This document shows, piece after piece, positions 1 through 6,835 of a DNA stretch of 15,342 nt. The DNA comes from Sphingobium sp. (GTDB lineage: Bacteria; Pseudomonadota; Alphaproteobacteria; Sphingomonadales; Sphingomonadaceae), in NCBI GenBank assembly GCA_030148625.1, contig JASBTC010000106.1:1-15342 (forward strand), read 5' to 3'. Every line of letters begins with the position of its first letter. Positions within the stretch are counted from its first letter, which is position 1. The notes beneath the pieces were generated by a model that saw only the letters and a program-made list of their open reading frames with translations, made no database searches and was not told the DNA's origin. Both the position numbers and the translations under genes were made by a program.

Positions 1-1551
1 CGGTCCGAACGCGATGCCGTTGGCGTCGCCCAGCGCATCGTTGAAGCCGCCGCTCTTGAAGCCCTTCGACGCGGTCAGATACGTCATCAGCGTCGGCGAG
101 ATGCGGAAGCGGATATTGGCGTTGGGCGTCAGCCGGCCCCAGCTGTCCTTCGCGACGATCGTCGCGCTGCCGCCGAGGATCGAGAGCGGATCCGTCTGGA
201 CATAGTGGATCCGCTTGCTGTCATGCGTGTATCGTGCGCCGAGCGTGACATCGATGCGGTCGCTCAGCGCCAGTGTGCCGCTGGCGAAGACCGCCTTGCT
301 GATCGTCTTGAGACGCCCGGTCGAACCGATGATCGAACCGCTCAGACTGGGATCGCCGAAAATGGCCGCGGTCGCGGAGCCGAGCTCGATGAAGCTCTGA
401 TTGTCGGTATCCTGGTCGAGATAATAGAGGCCGCCGAGCAGGCTGACCGGCCCGACGCTCCCGCTGATGCGAAGTTCGTTGGAGAAACGCTTCACCCGCT
501 CGGGGTCGCCGTCATAGGTTATGGCGAGCTGGCACCGGCAGGTGTCGGTGCGACTGTAATAGTCGTGCTCGCGATAGGCGGCGATGTCGACGATATCGAT
601 CCCGCCCAGCCGGGTTCGGAAATTCGCCGACACGCCGGTGGAATGCAGCCGCTCCTTGCTGGGCGTGTTGGCGATCACGCGCCGATCGAACGGATCGGCG
701 TTGAGGGCATATCCCTGCGCCTGAAGCAGTTGCGTCACCAGCGCCGCCGGGTTGTAGCGCAGCGTCTCGAACACCAGCGTTTCCTGATGCGCTTCGGCAT
801 GGTCGACGCTGAGCAGCAGCTCGGTATCGGCCGCGGGCGTGAAGAGCAGCTGTGCGCGGCCGGACCAGACATCGTGATCGTTGACGTCGCGGTTGAGGAA
901 GATGTTGCGCTCATATCCGTCGCGGAAATCGCGGACCAGCGCGACCTTGGCGCGCAGCAGGCCGTCCACCAGCGGCCCCGAGAGCGAGCCGGCGAGCCGG
1001 GTACGGTCGTAATTTCCGAAGATTCCGCTGAATGAAGCCTTCAGCTCGTCGCTCGGCCTTTCGGTCGTGATGTTGATGACGCCGCCGATCGTGTTGCGGC
1101 CGTAAAGCGTGCCCTGCGGCCCGCGCAGCACTTCGACCTGCGCGATGTCGTAAAGGTCGAGATTCGCGCCCGCGCCCTGCCCGACAAAGACTTCGTCGAC
1201 ATAATAGCCCACCGCGGGATCGGCACCCGCCGAGCCCGCCGAGCCGACGACGCCGCGCAGCGAGGTGGGCGAGAGTTTCATGTCGCCGAAATCGCCGTAG
1301 TTCAGGCCCGGCGTGACCTTCGCCACGTCCGCGAGGCTGTCGATCCCGCGCCGCTGCAGTTCCGCCGCGGTCAGTGCGGTGATCGAGATCGGCGCATCCT
1401 GCAGCCGTTCGCGGGTCTTTCGCGCCGTGACGATGATGTCCTCGCCCGCATCGACCCCCGATGCCTGGTCGCGTGCCTCCTGCGCCGCTGCCGGTCCGCC
1501 GATTGCGCAGGCCGCGGCGATGGCTGCGGTGGAAAACCAGAAGTGGCGCAT
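1..1551 (-). CDS. TonB-dependent outer-membrane receptor, C-terminus cut by window edge
   Basis: This is an outer-membrane gated-pore receptor that would import a ligand using energy from TonB/ExbBD. The frame is open from an ATG at 1551 to the window edge, giving 517 residues of a family usually 700-850 long, so the last strands of the barrel are missing. A GGGAGG ribosome site lies about 9 nt before the ATG. Visible parts: a signal peptide with an AAAQE cleavage region near residues 20-25; a TonB-box-like stretch DIIVTARK at 38-45; a plug domain from about 53 to 165 with VLRGPQGTLYGRNTI at 141-155; then beta-barrel sequence, ending in the conserved GFKSGGFN stretch. It diverges from the second receptor. 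No STN signalling domain is present, so FecA-type transmembrane signalling is unlikely. The ligand cannot be told from the sequence. Confidence 0.95.
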   Translation of the reverse strand, partial: MRHFWFSTAAIAAACAIGGPAAAQEARDQASGVDAGEDIIVTARKTRERLQDAPISITALTAAELQRRGIDSLADVAKVTPGLNYGDFGDMKLSPTSLRGVVGSAGSAGADPAVGYYVDEVFVGQGAGANLDLYDIAQVEVLRGPQGTLYGRNTIGGVINITTERPSDELKASFSGIFGNYDRTRLAGSLSGPLVDGLLRAKVALVRDFRDGYERNIFLNRDVNDHDVWSGRAQLLFTPAADTELLLSVDHAEAHQETLVFETLRYNPAALVTQLLQAQGYALNADPFDRRVIANTPSKERLHSTGVSANFRTRLGGIDIVDIAAYREHDYYSRTDTCRCQLAITYDGDPERVKRFSNELRISGSVGPVSLLGGLYYLDQDTDNQSFIELGSATAAIFGDPSLSGSIIGSTGRLKTISKAVFASGTLALSDRIDVTLGARYTHDSKRIHYVQTDPLSILGGSATIVAKDSWGRLTPNANIRFRISPTLMTYLTASKGFKSGGFNDALGDANGIAFGP

Positions 1552-1578
1552 GGTTATGATCCTCCCATTTATCGAAGT

Positions 1579-1592
1579 TGAGATCATACTCA
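1579..1592. promoter_or_regulatory. Inverted repeat in the divergent receptor spacer, possible operator/promoter
   Basis: The 154-bp spacer 1552-1705 separates two divergent receptor genes. It contains TGAG-ATCATA-CTCA, a 4-bp inverted repeat. Read on the minus strand its centre is TATGAT, a good -10 hexamer match lying about 30 nt upstream of the receptor start at 1551. A TTGACT (1601-1606) could be a -35 for the plus-strand operon, but no convincing -10 follows it. The overlap of the repeat with the -10 would suit a repressor site. The repeat is short, so this is a weak call. Confidence 0.3.
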
Positions 1593-1705
1593 TTTTTCTC
1601 TTGACTGGAAGCGGTAATCGCCGTTCCATTGTGGCCATGCCGAGCAGGGTTTTTCCTACCGACCGGAAACGCCGGCGGCTGCCACTCGGATTGGGGGGTC
1701 AGACA

Positions 1706-3886
1706 ATGAAGATCGCGAACATGGTCCGTTTCGGGGGAAGCTGCCTCGTCCTGGCCACAGCCATGACATCCGGACTTGCGGTTGCGCAGGAGCGGCCGGG
1801 ACAGGCCACCGGCGCGGACAATGAGCTGGAGGAGATATTGGTGACCGCCCAGCGGCGTACCCAGGGCCTTCAGGATACGCCGCTTTCGATCAGCGCGCTC
1901 ACCGCGAAGACGCTTGAGAATGCGGGCGTGGGGCGTGTCGAGGATATTTCGAACGCGCTGCCCAACGTCTATGTCGCGCCCCGCGAACTGCGCACCACGT
2001 CGATCGCGATCCGCGGCATCTCGGCGGATCTCAACAATCCCGGGCTCGACCAGAGCGTCGGCGTCTATGTCGACGGCGTCTATATGGGGCGCGCCGCGAC
2101 CATCAATTCCAACCTGTTCGATCTCGAGCGGATCGAGGTTCTGCGCGGGCCGCAGGGGACGCTCTACGGCCGCAACACCATCGCCGGCGCGGTCAATATC
2201 CTCACGCGCCGCCCGAATGCCGATGCGCGCGCCGCGGCCAGCCTCAGCTATGGCAATTACGATGCGATGCGCGCGAACGCGGTCGTCAGCGGCCCCCTGT
2301 CCGGCACGGTCTTCGCCAGTGCGGCAGTGTCGCTCGACCGCCGCGACGGCATGGTCCGGAATATCGCCACCGGCACGCGGCTCGACGATCTCGACGGCCT
2401 CGGCGGGCGGATGACTCTCGTCTATGATTCGGGCGGCGACTGGGATTTCGCGCTGCGCGGCGATATCTCGCGCGATCGCACCCATTCCGGCGCCTATGAT
2501 ATTTTCAACAATGGCGCCTTTACCGGCGCGCCCTTCGCCGATGCCGATCCCGATGACCGAACCGTCGCCCAATCGACCGACACCACGCAGAATCGCGACG
2601 TTTACGGCGCCTCGGGCGAGTTCAATCTGCGGACCGGCGGCGGCACGCTGACGTCGATCACCGCGATACGCGGCTATAAATGGAACAACATCCAGGACAA
2701 TGACTATACGGTGCTCGACATGCTCGACACCGGTATCCGCGAGCGTCAGAGCCAGTTCTCGCAAGAGCTGCGCTTCGCGAGCGATGTCGCGGATCGTTTC
2801 AGCTATGTGGCGGGCCTCTATTATTATCATCAGTCGCTCGACACGACGTCGCTCGTGGTGATCGGCCCCGATCTCGGCATCTATCCGACACGCACGAACG
2901 CGACGATCCAGGCGAATGTCGATACCGACAGCTATGCCGCGTTCGGGCGTGCCGTCTATCGCTTCACCGACAGGCTGAGCCTGGCGGCGGGCCTCCGCTA
3001 CACCCACGAACGCAAGACGCTCGACTTCGCGCAGACTGGCGATCCGTTCGGCATCATCGCGGCGACGATCGCGCCGCGCCATCTGAAGCGCAGCGAAGGC
3101 AAGGTTTCGCCGTCGGTCAGCATGGAATGGCGCCCCCGCGCCAAGCTGCTCGCCTATGCGACGTTCAGCCAGGGCTATAAATCGGGCGGCTTCAACGTCT
3201 TTTCCGTGACGCCCACCAACAGTGCCGAATACCGGCCCGAATCGGTCAATAATTACGAGCTCGGCCTGAAAAGCGAGTTTCTCGACAGCCGGCTGCGCAT
3301 CAACGCTTCGATATTCTACATGGACTATACCGACCTGCAGCAGAATCAGCTCATCTCGACGGGCGGCGGGATCGCGCAATTCCAGACCTCGAACGCGGCC
3401 AAGGCACGCAGCAAGGGCTTCGAGATTGAGGTTTCGGCACTGCCGGTGCGGCAGCTCCAGCTGACCGCGAGCTATGGCTATGTCGACGCGGTCTTCGAAT
3501 CCTATCCCAACGCCAATGCGGCCGGCGCCGACTATACCGGAAACAGGCTCCCGCTGGCGCCCCGGAGTACGCTCAGCGGCGCCTTCGAATGGACCCAGCC
3601 GCTTGGCGGCAGCCTCCAGCTCTTCCTGCGCGGCGAGGCGAGCCATCGCAGTCGGTTCTTCTTCGCATCGGACAACGCCTATGCATCCGGTGCGCTGACC
3701 CTGCTCAATGCGCGGATCGGCATCGGCCCCGAAAGCGGCGCGTGGCGCCTGTCGGCATGGGCGCGCAACCTGACCGACGAAATCTATGTGACCAACCGCT
3801 TCAGGGGGGCGGTGGTGCCCGGCCAGGTCGCGCAGTCGCTGGGGCCGCCGCGCACCTATGGCGCCGAAATGCTGGTCAAATTCTGA
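1706..3886 (+). CDS. TonB-dependent outer-membrane receptor
   Basis: This is a complete outer-membrane TonB-dependent receptor of 726 residues, the first gene of a three-gene operon. The frame is open upstream to 1313, but the ATG at 1706 is chosen because it follows a G-rich ribosome site (GGGGGG, about 6 nt upstream) and starts a clean signal peptide ending near AVAQE (residues 25-29). The TonB-box-like EEILVTAQRR is at 42-51. The plug spans about 56-170 with RIEVLRGPQGTLYGRNTIAG near 142-161. The barrel contains SQELRFAS, GLRYTHE and the conserved FSQGYKSGGFN. The protein ends in a terminal phenylalanine, the usual BAM assembly signal. It shares the plug core VLRGPQGTLYGRNTI with its divergent neighbour, but their sequences differ broadly elsewhere. 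Tight linkage to an oxygenase and a dehydrogenase suggests uptake of an organic substrate rather than iron; that is inference. Confidence 0.95.
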   Translation: MKIANMVRFGGSCLVLATAMTSGLAVAQERPGQATGADNELEEILVTAQRRTQGLQDTPLSISALTAKTLENAGVGRVEDISNALPNVYVAPRELRTTSIAIRGISADLNNPGLDQSVGVYVDGVYMGRAATINSNLFDLERIEVLRGPQGTLYGRNTIAGAVNILTRRPNADARAAASLSYGNYDAMRANAVVSGPLSGTVFASAAVSLDRRDGMVRNIATGTRLDDLDGLGGRMTLVYDSGGDWDFALRGDISRDRTHSGAYDIFNNGAFTGAPFADADPDDRTVAQSTDTTQNRDVYGASGEFNLRTGGGTLTSITAIRGYKWNNIQDNDYTVLDMLDTGIRERQSQFSQELRFASDVADRFSYVAGLYYYHQSLDTTSLVVIGPDLGIYPTRTNATIQANVDTDSYAAFGRAVYRFTDRLSLAAGLRYTHERKTLDFAQTGDPFGIIAATIAPRHLKRSEGKVSPSVSMEWRPRAKLLAYATFSQGYKSGGFNVFSVTPTNSAEYRPESVNNYELGLKSEFLDSRLRINASIFYMDYTDLQQNQLISTGGGIAQFQTSNAAKARSKGFEIEVSALPVRQLQLTASYGYVDAVFESYPNANAAGADYTGNRLPLAPRSTLSGAFEWTQPLGGSLQLFLRGEASHRSRFFFASDNAYASGALTLLNARIGIGPESGAWRLSAWARNLTDEIYVTNRFRGAVVPGQVAQSLGPPRTYGAEMLVKF

Positions 3887-3896
3887 GGATCTACGA

Positions 3897-4817
3897 ATGG
3901 ACCGCACAGATATCGCCGGCCTGACGAGCGTCGCGGCCACATTGGCGGCGGGCGAGGCGCCGGACCGTTTCAGGGATCCGCTTGCCGAACTGCGCCGGCT
4001 GGGCCTCGATCATCATGCCGCGGAGCTCGACAGCTATGGCTTTACGATCGTCGAGCCGGAGCGCGTGGCATCCGCCGGTTTTGCCGAGGACCTGCTCCGC
4101 GCGGTGCTGGCGATCGCCGAGCGGCACTCCGGCCAGGCGCTCGACCCGGCCAATGCCGAAAGCCATGCCGGCGGGTCGGCCTGGGGCCAGCATCTCTTCT
4201 ACCTGCTGCTCGAGGATCCGATCTTCGAACAGGCGATGATGAACGAAACGGTGCTCGCGCTGATCACCTATCTGCTCGGTGAAAGCTGCGTGCTGAGCAG
4301 CATGAACTCGATCCTCAAGGGGCCGGGCACGGACCACCTGATCCTGCATTCGGACAGCGCGATGGTGCCGGCGCCCTATCCGGCCTATGCGCAGGTCGCC
4401 AATGCCACCTGGCTGCTGACCGATTATGATCGCGACCGGGGCGCGCTCAGCTTCTGGCCCGGCAGCCACAAATTCTGCCGTCCGCCGACCACGCGGGAAG
4501 CGACCGACATCGACCGGTTCGTGCCGGTGACCGCGCCGGCCGGATCATTGGTCGTCTGGCACGGCAACACCTGGCATGGCGCCTTTCCGCGGCGGGTGCC
4601 CGGGTTGCGCGTCAACCTGATCCTCTATTTCTGCCGGATCTACATGCAGACCCAGGAATGGTATCGCGAACGGGTGAGCGACGAGGCGCTGGCGCGCAAC
4701 ACCGGGCGCTTCCGCCACCTGGTCGGGCTCGAAAATCCCTATCCCTTCGGAGCGGAGGGCGCCCCGATCGAACGGATTGGCCGTTTCAATTCGCTTGCCC
4801 GCACACAGGGGGGCTGA
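3897..4817 (+). CDS. Phytanoyl-CoA dioxygenase (PhyH) family Fe(II)/2-oxoglutarate oxygenase
   Basis: This 306-residue protein is likely a cytoplasmic non-haem iron oxygenase that hydroxylates a substrate with O2 and 2-oxoglutarate. The iron triad is visible: H151-S-D153 (context LILHSDSAM) and H227 (context NTWHGAF). R238 (context GLRVNL) is placed to bind the 2-oxoglutarate carboxylate. The spacing of 11 residues between distal His and Arg equals that in human PHYH (H264, R275). The region GALSFWPGSHKF before the distal His is also typical of the family. The ATG at 3897 is used because GAGGA overlaps the stop of the receptor gene and sits about 7 nt upstream; the gap to the receptor is 10 bp. 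Its stop is directly followed by the next ATG, so co-translation is likely. PhyH-family enzymes act on very varied substrates (acyl-CoAs, ectoine, phosphonates, natural products), so the substrate is unknown. Confidence 0.88.
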   Translation: MDRTDIAGLTSVAATLAAGEAPDRFRDPLAELRRLGLDHHAAELDSYGFTIVEPERVASAGFAEDLLRAVLAIAERHSGQALDPANAESHAGGSAWGQHLFYLLLEDPIFEQAMMNETVLALITYLLGESCVLSSMNSILKGPGTDHLILHSDSAMVPAPYPAYAQVANATWLLTDYDRDRGALSFWPGSHKFCRPPTTREATDIDRFVPVTAPAGSLVVWHGNTWHGAFPRRVPGLRVNLILYFCRIYMQTQEWYRERVSDEALARNTGRFRHLVGLENPYPFGAEGAPIERIGRFNSLARTQGG

Positions 4818-5588
4818 ATGGGCGTGCTCGCAGGGCAATTGTGCCTCGTCACCGGGGCGACGCGCGGTATCGGCCTGGCGATTGCCCGGGCGCTCGGACG
4901 CGAAGGCGCCCGCCTCGTCGTGACCGGACGATCCGCTCAGGGCGCCGCCGAGACCGAACAGGCGCTGCGTGCCGACGGCATCGACGCGCTCGGCGTCGCC
5001 CATGATCTAGCGGACGTCCATGGTGCCGAAGCGTTCGTCGCCGATATCGGCCGCCGCTGCGGTCCGATCGACGTGCTGTTCAACAATGCCGGCACCAGCT
5101 GGGGCGCACCGGCCGAATCCTATCCGCTGGAGGGATGGAACAAGGTCGTCCAGATCAACCTGACCGGAACCTGGGCGCTCACCCGCGCCGTCGCGGCCGG
5201 CGGGATGATCGATCGCGGCGCCGGCTCGATCGTCATGATCGGCTCGATTGCCGGCCTGGGCGGGGTATCGCCCGATGATGTGCCGACGGTCGCCTATAAT
5301 GCGACGAAGGCCGCGCAGATCAATCTGGTCAAGAATCTCGCGGCCGAATGGGGGCCGTTGGGATTAAGGGTCAACGCGATCCTGCCGGGCTGGATGCCCA
5401 CCAGGATGACCCGTGCCACGCTGACGGAGCGGGGCGATGTGCTCACCGCGCGCGTGCCGATGCGCCGGCTCGGTGATCCCGACCGCGATATCGCGGGTCC
5501 GGCGCTTTTCTTCGCGTCCGATGCGTCGCGTTATGTGACCGGCCAGGCGCTCTGCGTCGATGGCGGCCTGTCAGCGCTGGTCGGATGA
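4818..5588 (+). CDS. Classical short-chain dehydrogenase/reductase (SDR)
   Basis: This 256-residue cytoplasmic oxidoreductase is of classical SDR length. The cofactor loop TGATRGIG is at 12-19 and NNAG at 89-92. The catalytic set is N114, S143 and Y160-x-x-x-K164. The sequence TGRS at 36-39 after strand beta-2 places an arginine where NADP(H)-preferring enzymes have one, so NADP(H) is the more likely cofactor. The C-terminal DGGLSALVG is typical. The ATG abuts the stop of the oxygenase gene with no spacer (TGA then ATG), and GGGGGG of the upstream gene end can serve as ribosome site. Its position after an oxygenase suggests it oxidises the alcohol that enzyme makes, or reduces a ketone before it; this is inference. 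The gene converges on the next one with 5 bp between stop codons. Confidence 0.93.
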   Translation: MGVLAGQLCLVTGATRGIGLAIARALGREGARLVVTGRSAQGAAETEQALRADGIDALGVAHDLADVHGAEAFVADIGRRCGPIDVLFNNAGTSWGAPAESYPLEGWNKVVQINLTGTWALTRAVAAGGMIDRGAGSIVMIGSIAGLGGVSPDDVPTVAYNATKAAQINLVKNLAAEWGPLGLRVNAILPGWMPTRMTRATLTERGDVLTARVPMRRLGDPDRDIAGPALFFASDASRYVTGQALCVDGGLSALVG

Positions 5589-5593
5589 CATGT

Positions 5594-5914
5594 TCAGCCG
5601 AGCTTGACCGCGGTTCCTGAAACCGAGACCATCAGCATCGATCCGTTCTGGCCGATCACTTCGTAATCGATGTCGATGCCAATCACCGCGTCGGCGCCCA
5701 GATCGCGCGCTTCGGCCTGAAGTTCGCCGAACGCCTCGCGCCGGGCGTCGCGCAGCGCGCCTTCATAGGCGCCCGATCGGCCGCCGACGATATCGCGCAC
5801 GCTGGCGAACAGATCCTTGAAGATATTGGCGCCGACGATGACCTCTCCGGTGACGATCCCGAGATAGGCGCTGACGGCGCGTCCCTCGATCGCGGTGGTG
5901 GTAGTAAGAATCAT
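5594..5914 (-). CDS. YbjQ/UPF0145 family protein
   Basis: This 106-residue protein belongs to the YbjQ (UPF0145, DUF74) family, annotated as putative heavy-metal-binding with no firm biochemical role; family structures are small oligomers. The whole family signature is visible: [16 protein letters not shown] near 17-32, then [19 protein letters not shown] at 44-62 and [17 protein letters not shown] at 72-88. The frame is open up to 6007, but the ATG at 5914 is chosen because AGGGAG lies 8 nt upstream and MILTTT is the usual family start. The upstream part of the frame runs through a hairpin. It is the last of three small minus-strand genes and converges on the dehydrogenase gene. Confidence 0.9.
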   Translation of the reverse strand: MILTTTTAIEGRAVSAYLGIVTGEVIVGANIFKDLFASVRDIVGGRSGAYEGALRDARREAFGELQAEARDLGADAVIGIDIDYEVIGQNGSMLMVSVSGTAVKLG

Positions 5915-5978
5915 CGCGGTGCTCCCTTTGTTTGCCGGAAAACGCGGAAGGGCGCTTTCCGGGGCGGCACCGGCCCGC

Positions 5979-6033
5979 TCCCCCGCCCAACCTCCCGACA
6001 GGATCATACCGGATCGGGATGTTGGGCGGGGGA
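5979..6033. repeat. Long near-perfect hairpin between gapR and the ybjQ-like gene
   Basis: The arms are 5979-5998 (TCCCCCGCCCAACCTCCCGA) and 6014-6033. They pair at 19 of 20 positions, with a single C/T mismatch at 5992/6020, around a 15-nt loop. The element starts 21 nt past the gapR stop. Neither strand has a clear T-run after the stem, so a standard intrinsic terminator is not certain. A transcript end, processing site or protein site between the two genes is likely. The loop on the minus strand contains TATGAT, which resembles a -10 hexamer, but no -35 is evident. Confidence 0.75.
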
Positions 6034-6053
6034 ATGGACCGGCGCTAAATCAC

Positions 6054-6293
6054 TCAGTCGAGCCCGAGCGCTGCCTTGTAGGTATCGAGCAAAGCTTCCA
6101 TTTCCTGACGGTCATGGGGCTGCATCTTCCTCAGGCGGACGATCTGGCGCATGATCTTGGCGTCATAGCCGCTGCCCTTGGCTTCGGCATAGACGTCGCG
6201 AATGTCGTCGGCGATGCCCTTCTTCTCTTCTTCGAGGCGCTCAACCCGTTCGATGAGCAGCCGCAACTGATCGGCTGCGACATTGTCGCTCAT
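6054..6293 (-). CDS. gapR: DUF2312/UPF0335 protein, GapR-like nucleoid-associated protein
   Basis: This 79-residue protein matches the DUF2312 (UPF0335) family. The best studied member, Caulobacter GapR, is a nucleoid-associated protein that clamps overtwisted DNA and is linked to replication and topoisomerase action. The family pattern is plain: [16 protein letters not shown] (about 10-25, a coiled-coil helix), then [18 protein letters not shown] (29-46) and IVRLRKM (51-57). A basic, helical protein of this length is usual. The ATG at 6293 has GGAGAA about 5 nt upstream. It lies 52 bp after the DUF1244 gene and in the same direction, so shared transcription is possible. The symbol is given by family resemblance; the name gapR rests on one well studied orthologue. 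Confidence 0.88.
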   Translation of the reverse strand: MSDNVAADQLRLLIERVERLEEEKKGIADDIRDVYAEAKGSGYDAKIMRQIVRLRKMQPHDRQEMEALLDTYKAALGLD

Positions 6294-6345
6294 GTGATTC
6301 TCCGGTTCGATTGAAACGCGCTGTTAGGCGAGGCGAGGGCCGGGC

Positions 6346-6723
6346 TCAAGAGTCGTGCGACGGCATCGTCATCGATGGCGGGTCGCTGGCTGGAAAGCTC
6401 TCGTCGAGCGCTTCGTCGAGCATCGCCTCGCGATGGTTGCGCGTCATGCTTTCCTCCATCCGCGCAATCTGTTCGGGCGTCGCCTCGATCTGATGAGTCG
6501 CCTTCCACTGGGCATAGGGCATGCCATAGACCGCTTCGCGCCCGGCCGTCTTGTCGAACGCGCCGTCGCTTGCTTCGGCCAGCCAGTCGCCCAGGCAGTT
6601 GCGGCAGAATCCGCTCAGCCCCATCAGATCGACATTCTGCGCGTCGGTGCGATGCCGCAAATGGCGGACCAGCCGGCGAAATGCCTTGGCGGCCACCGCA
6701 TCGTCGATCTCGTCGATCGTCAT
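6346..6723 (-). CDS. DUF1244 family protein with extra C-terminal tail
   Basis: This 125-residue protein has the DUF1244 core: LVRHLRHRTDAQNVDLMGLSG across about 18-38, the paired cysteines of FCRNCLGDW (C40, C43), EAVYGMPYAQWK at 63-74 and EATPEQIARM at 80-89. The function of this family is unknown; the conserved CxxC may bind a metal or act in redox, which is inference. Beyond the core there is a tail of about 30 residues ending in LDEALDESFPASDPP (102-116) and PSHDS. The frame is open to 6750 but the ATG at 6723 is chosen because GGAG lies 8 nt upstream and MTIDEID begins the core. It is the first of three minus-strand genes and diverges from pyruvate kinase over 112 bp. Confidence 0.88.
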   Translation of the reverse strand: MTIDEIDDAVAAKAFRRLVRHLRHRTDAQNVDLMGLSGFCRNCLGDWLAEASDGAFDKTAGREAVYGMPYAQWKATHQIEATPEQIARMEESMTRNHREAMLDEALDESFPASDPPSMTMPSHDS

Positions 6724-6835
6724 CGTCTTTTCTCCAGCCTGGCCCAACATGATGTCTGCCGAGATCGGCGCGACAAGGGCGTTGATCTATCGGACATAAG
6801 AGCTAAGCCCCGTAACGGACAATCCCGGAGCCCAT

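Noticed and set aside
205..1035. A 276-codon plus-strand frame
   Set aside because: It lies antisense to the receptor at 1-1551, whose signal peptide, plug and barrel motifs are clear. No ribosome site or known family was seen.
1552..1705. A Fur box between the two receptors
   Set aside because: I looked for a GATAATGATAATCATTATC-like site and found no match, so iron regulation is not supported.
911..3940. A 1009-codon open frame on the minus strand opposite the second receptor
   Set aside because: It runs antisense through an intact TonB receptor and through part of the first receptor in another frame, is extremely rich in Arg/Ala/Gly, and shows no domain. It is a high-GC shadow.
4818..5588. 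Naming the SDR as a specific enzyme such as FabG or gluconate 5-dehydrogenase
   Set aside because: The motifs are general to classical SDRs and the operon context does not suit fatty-acid synthesis, so no specific name is justified.
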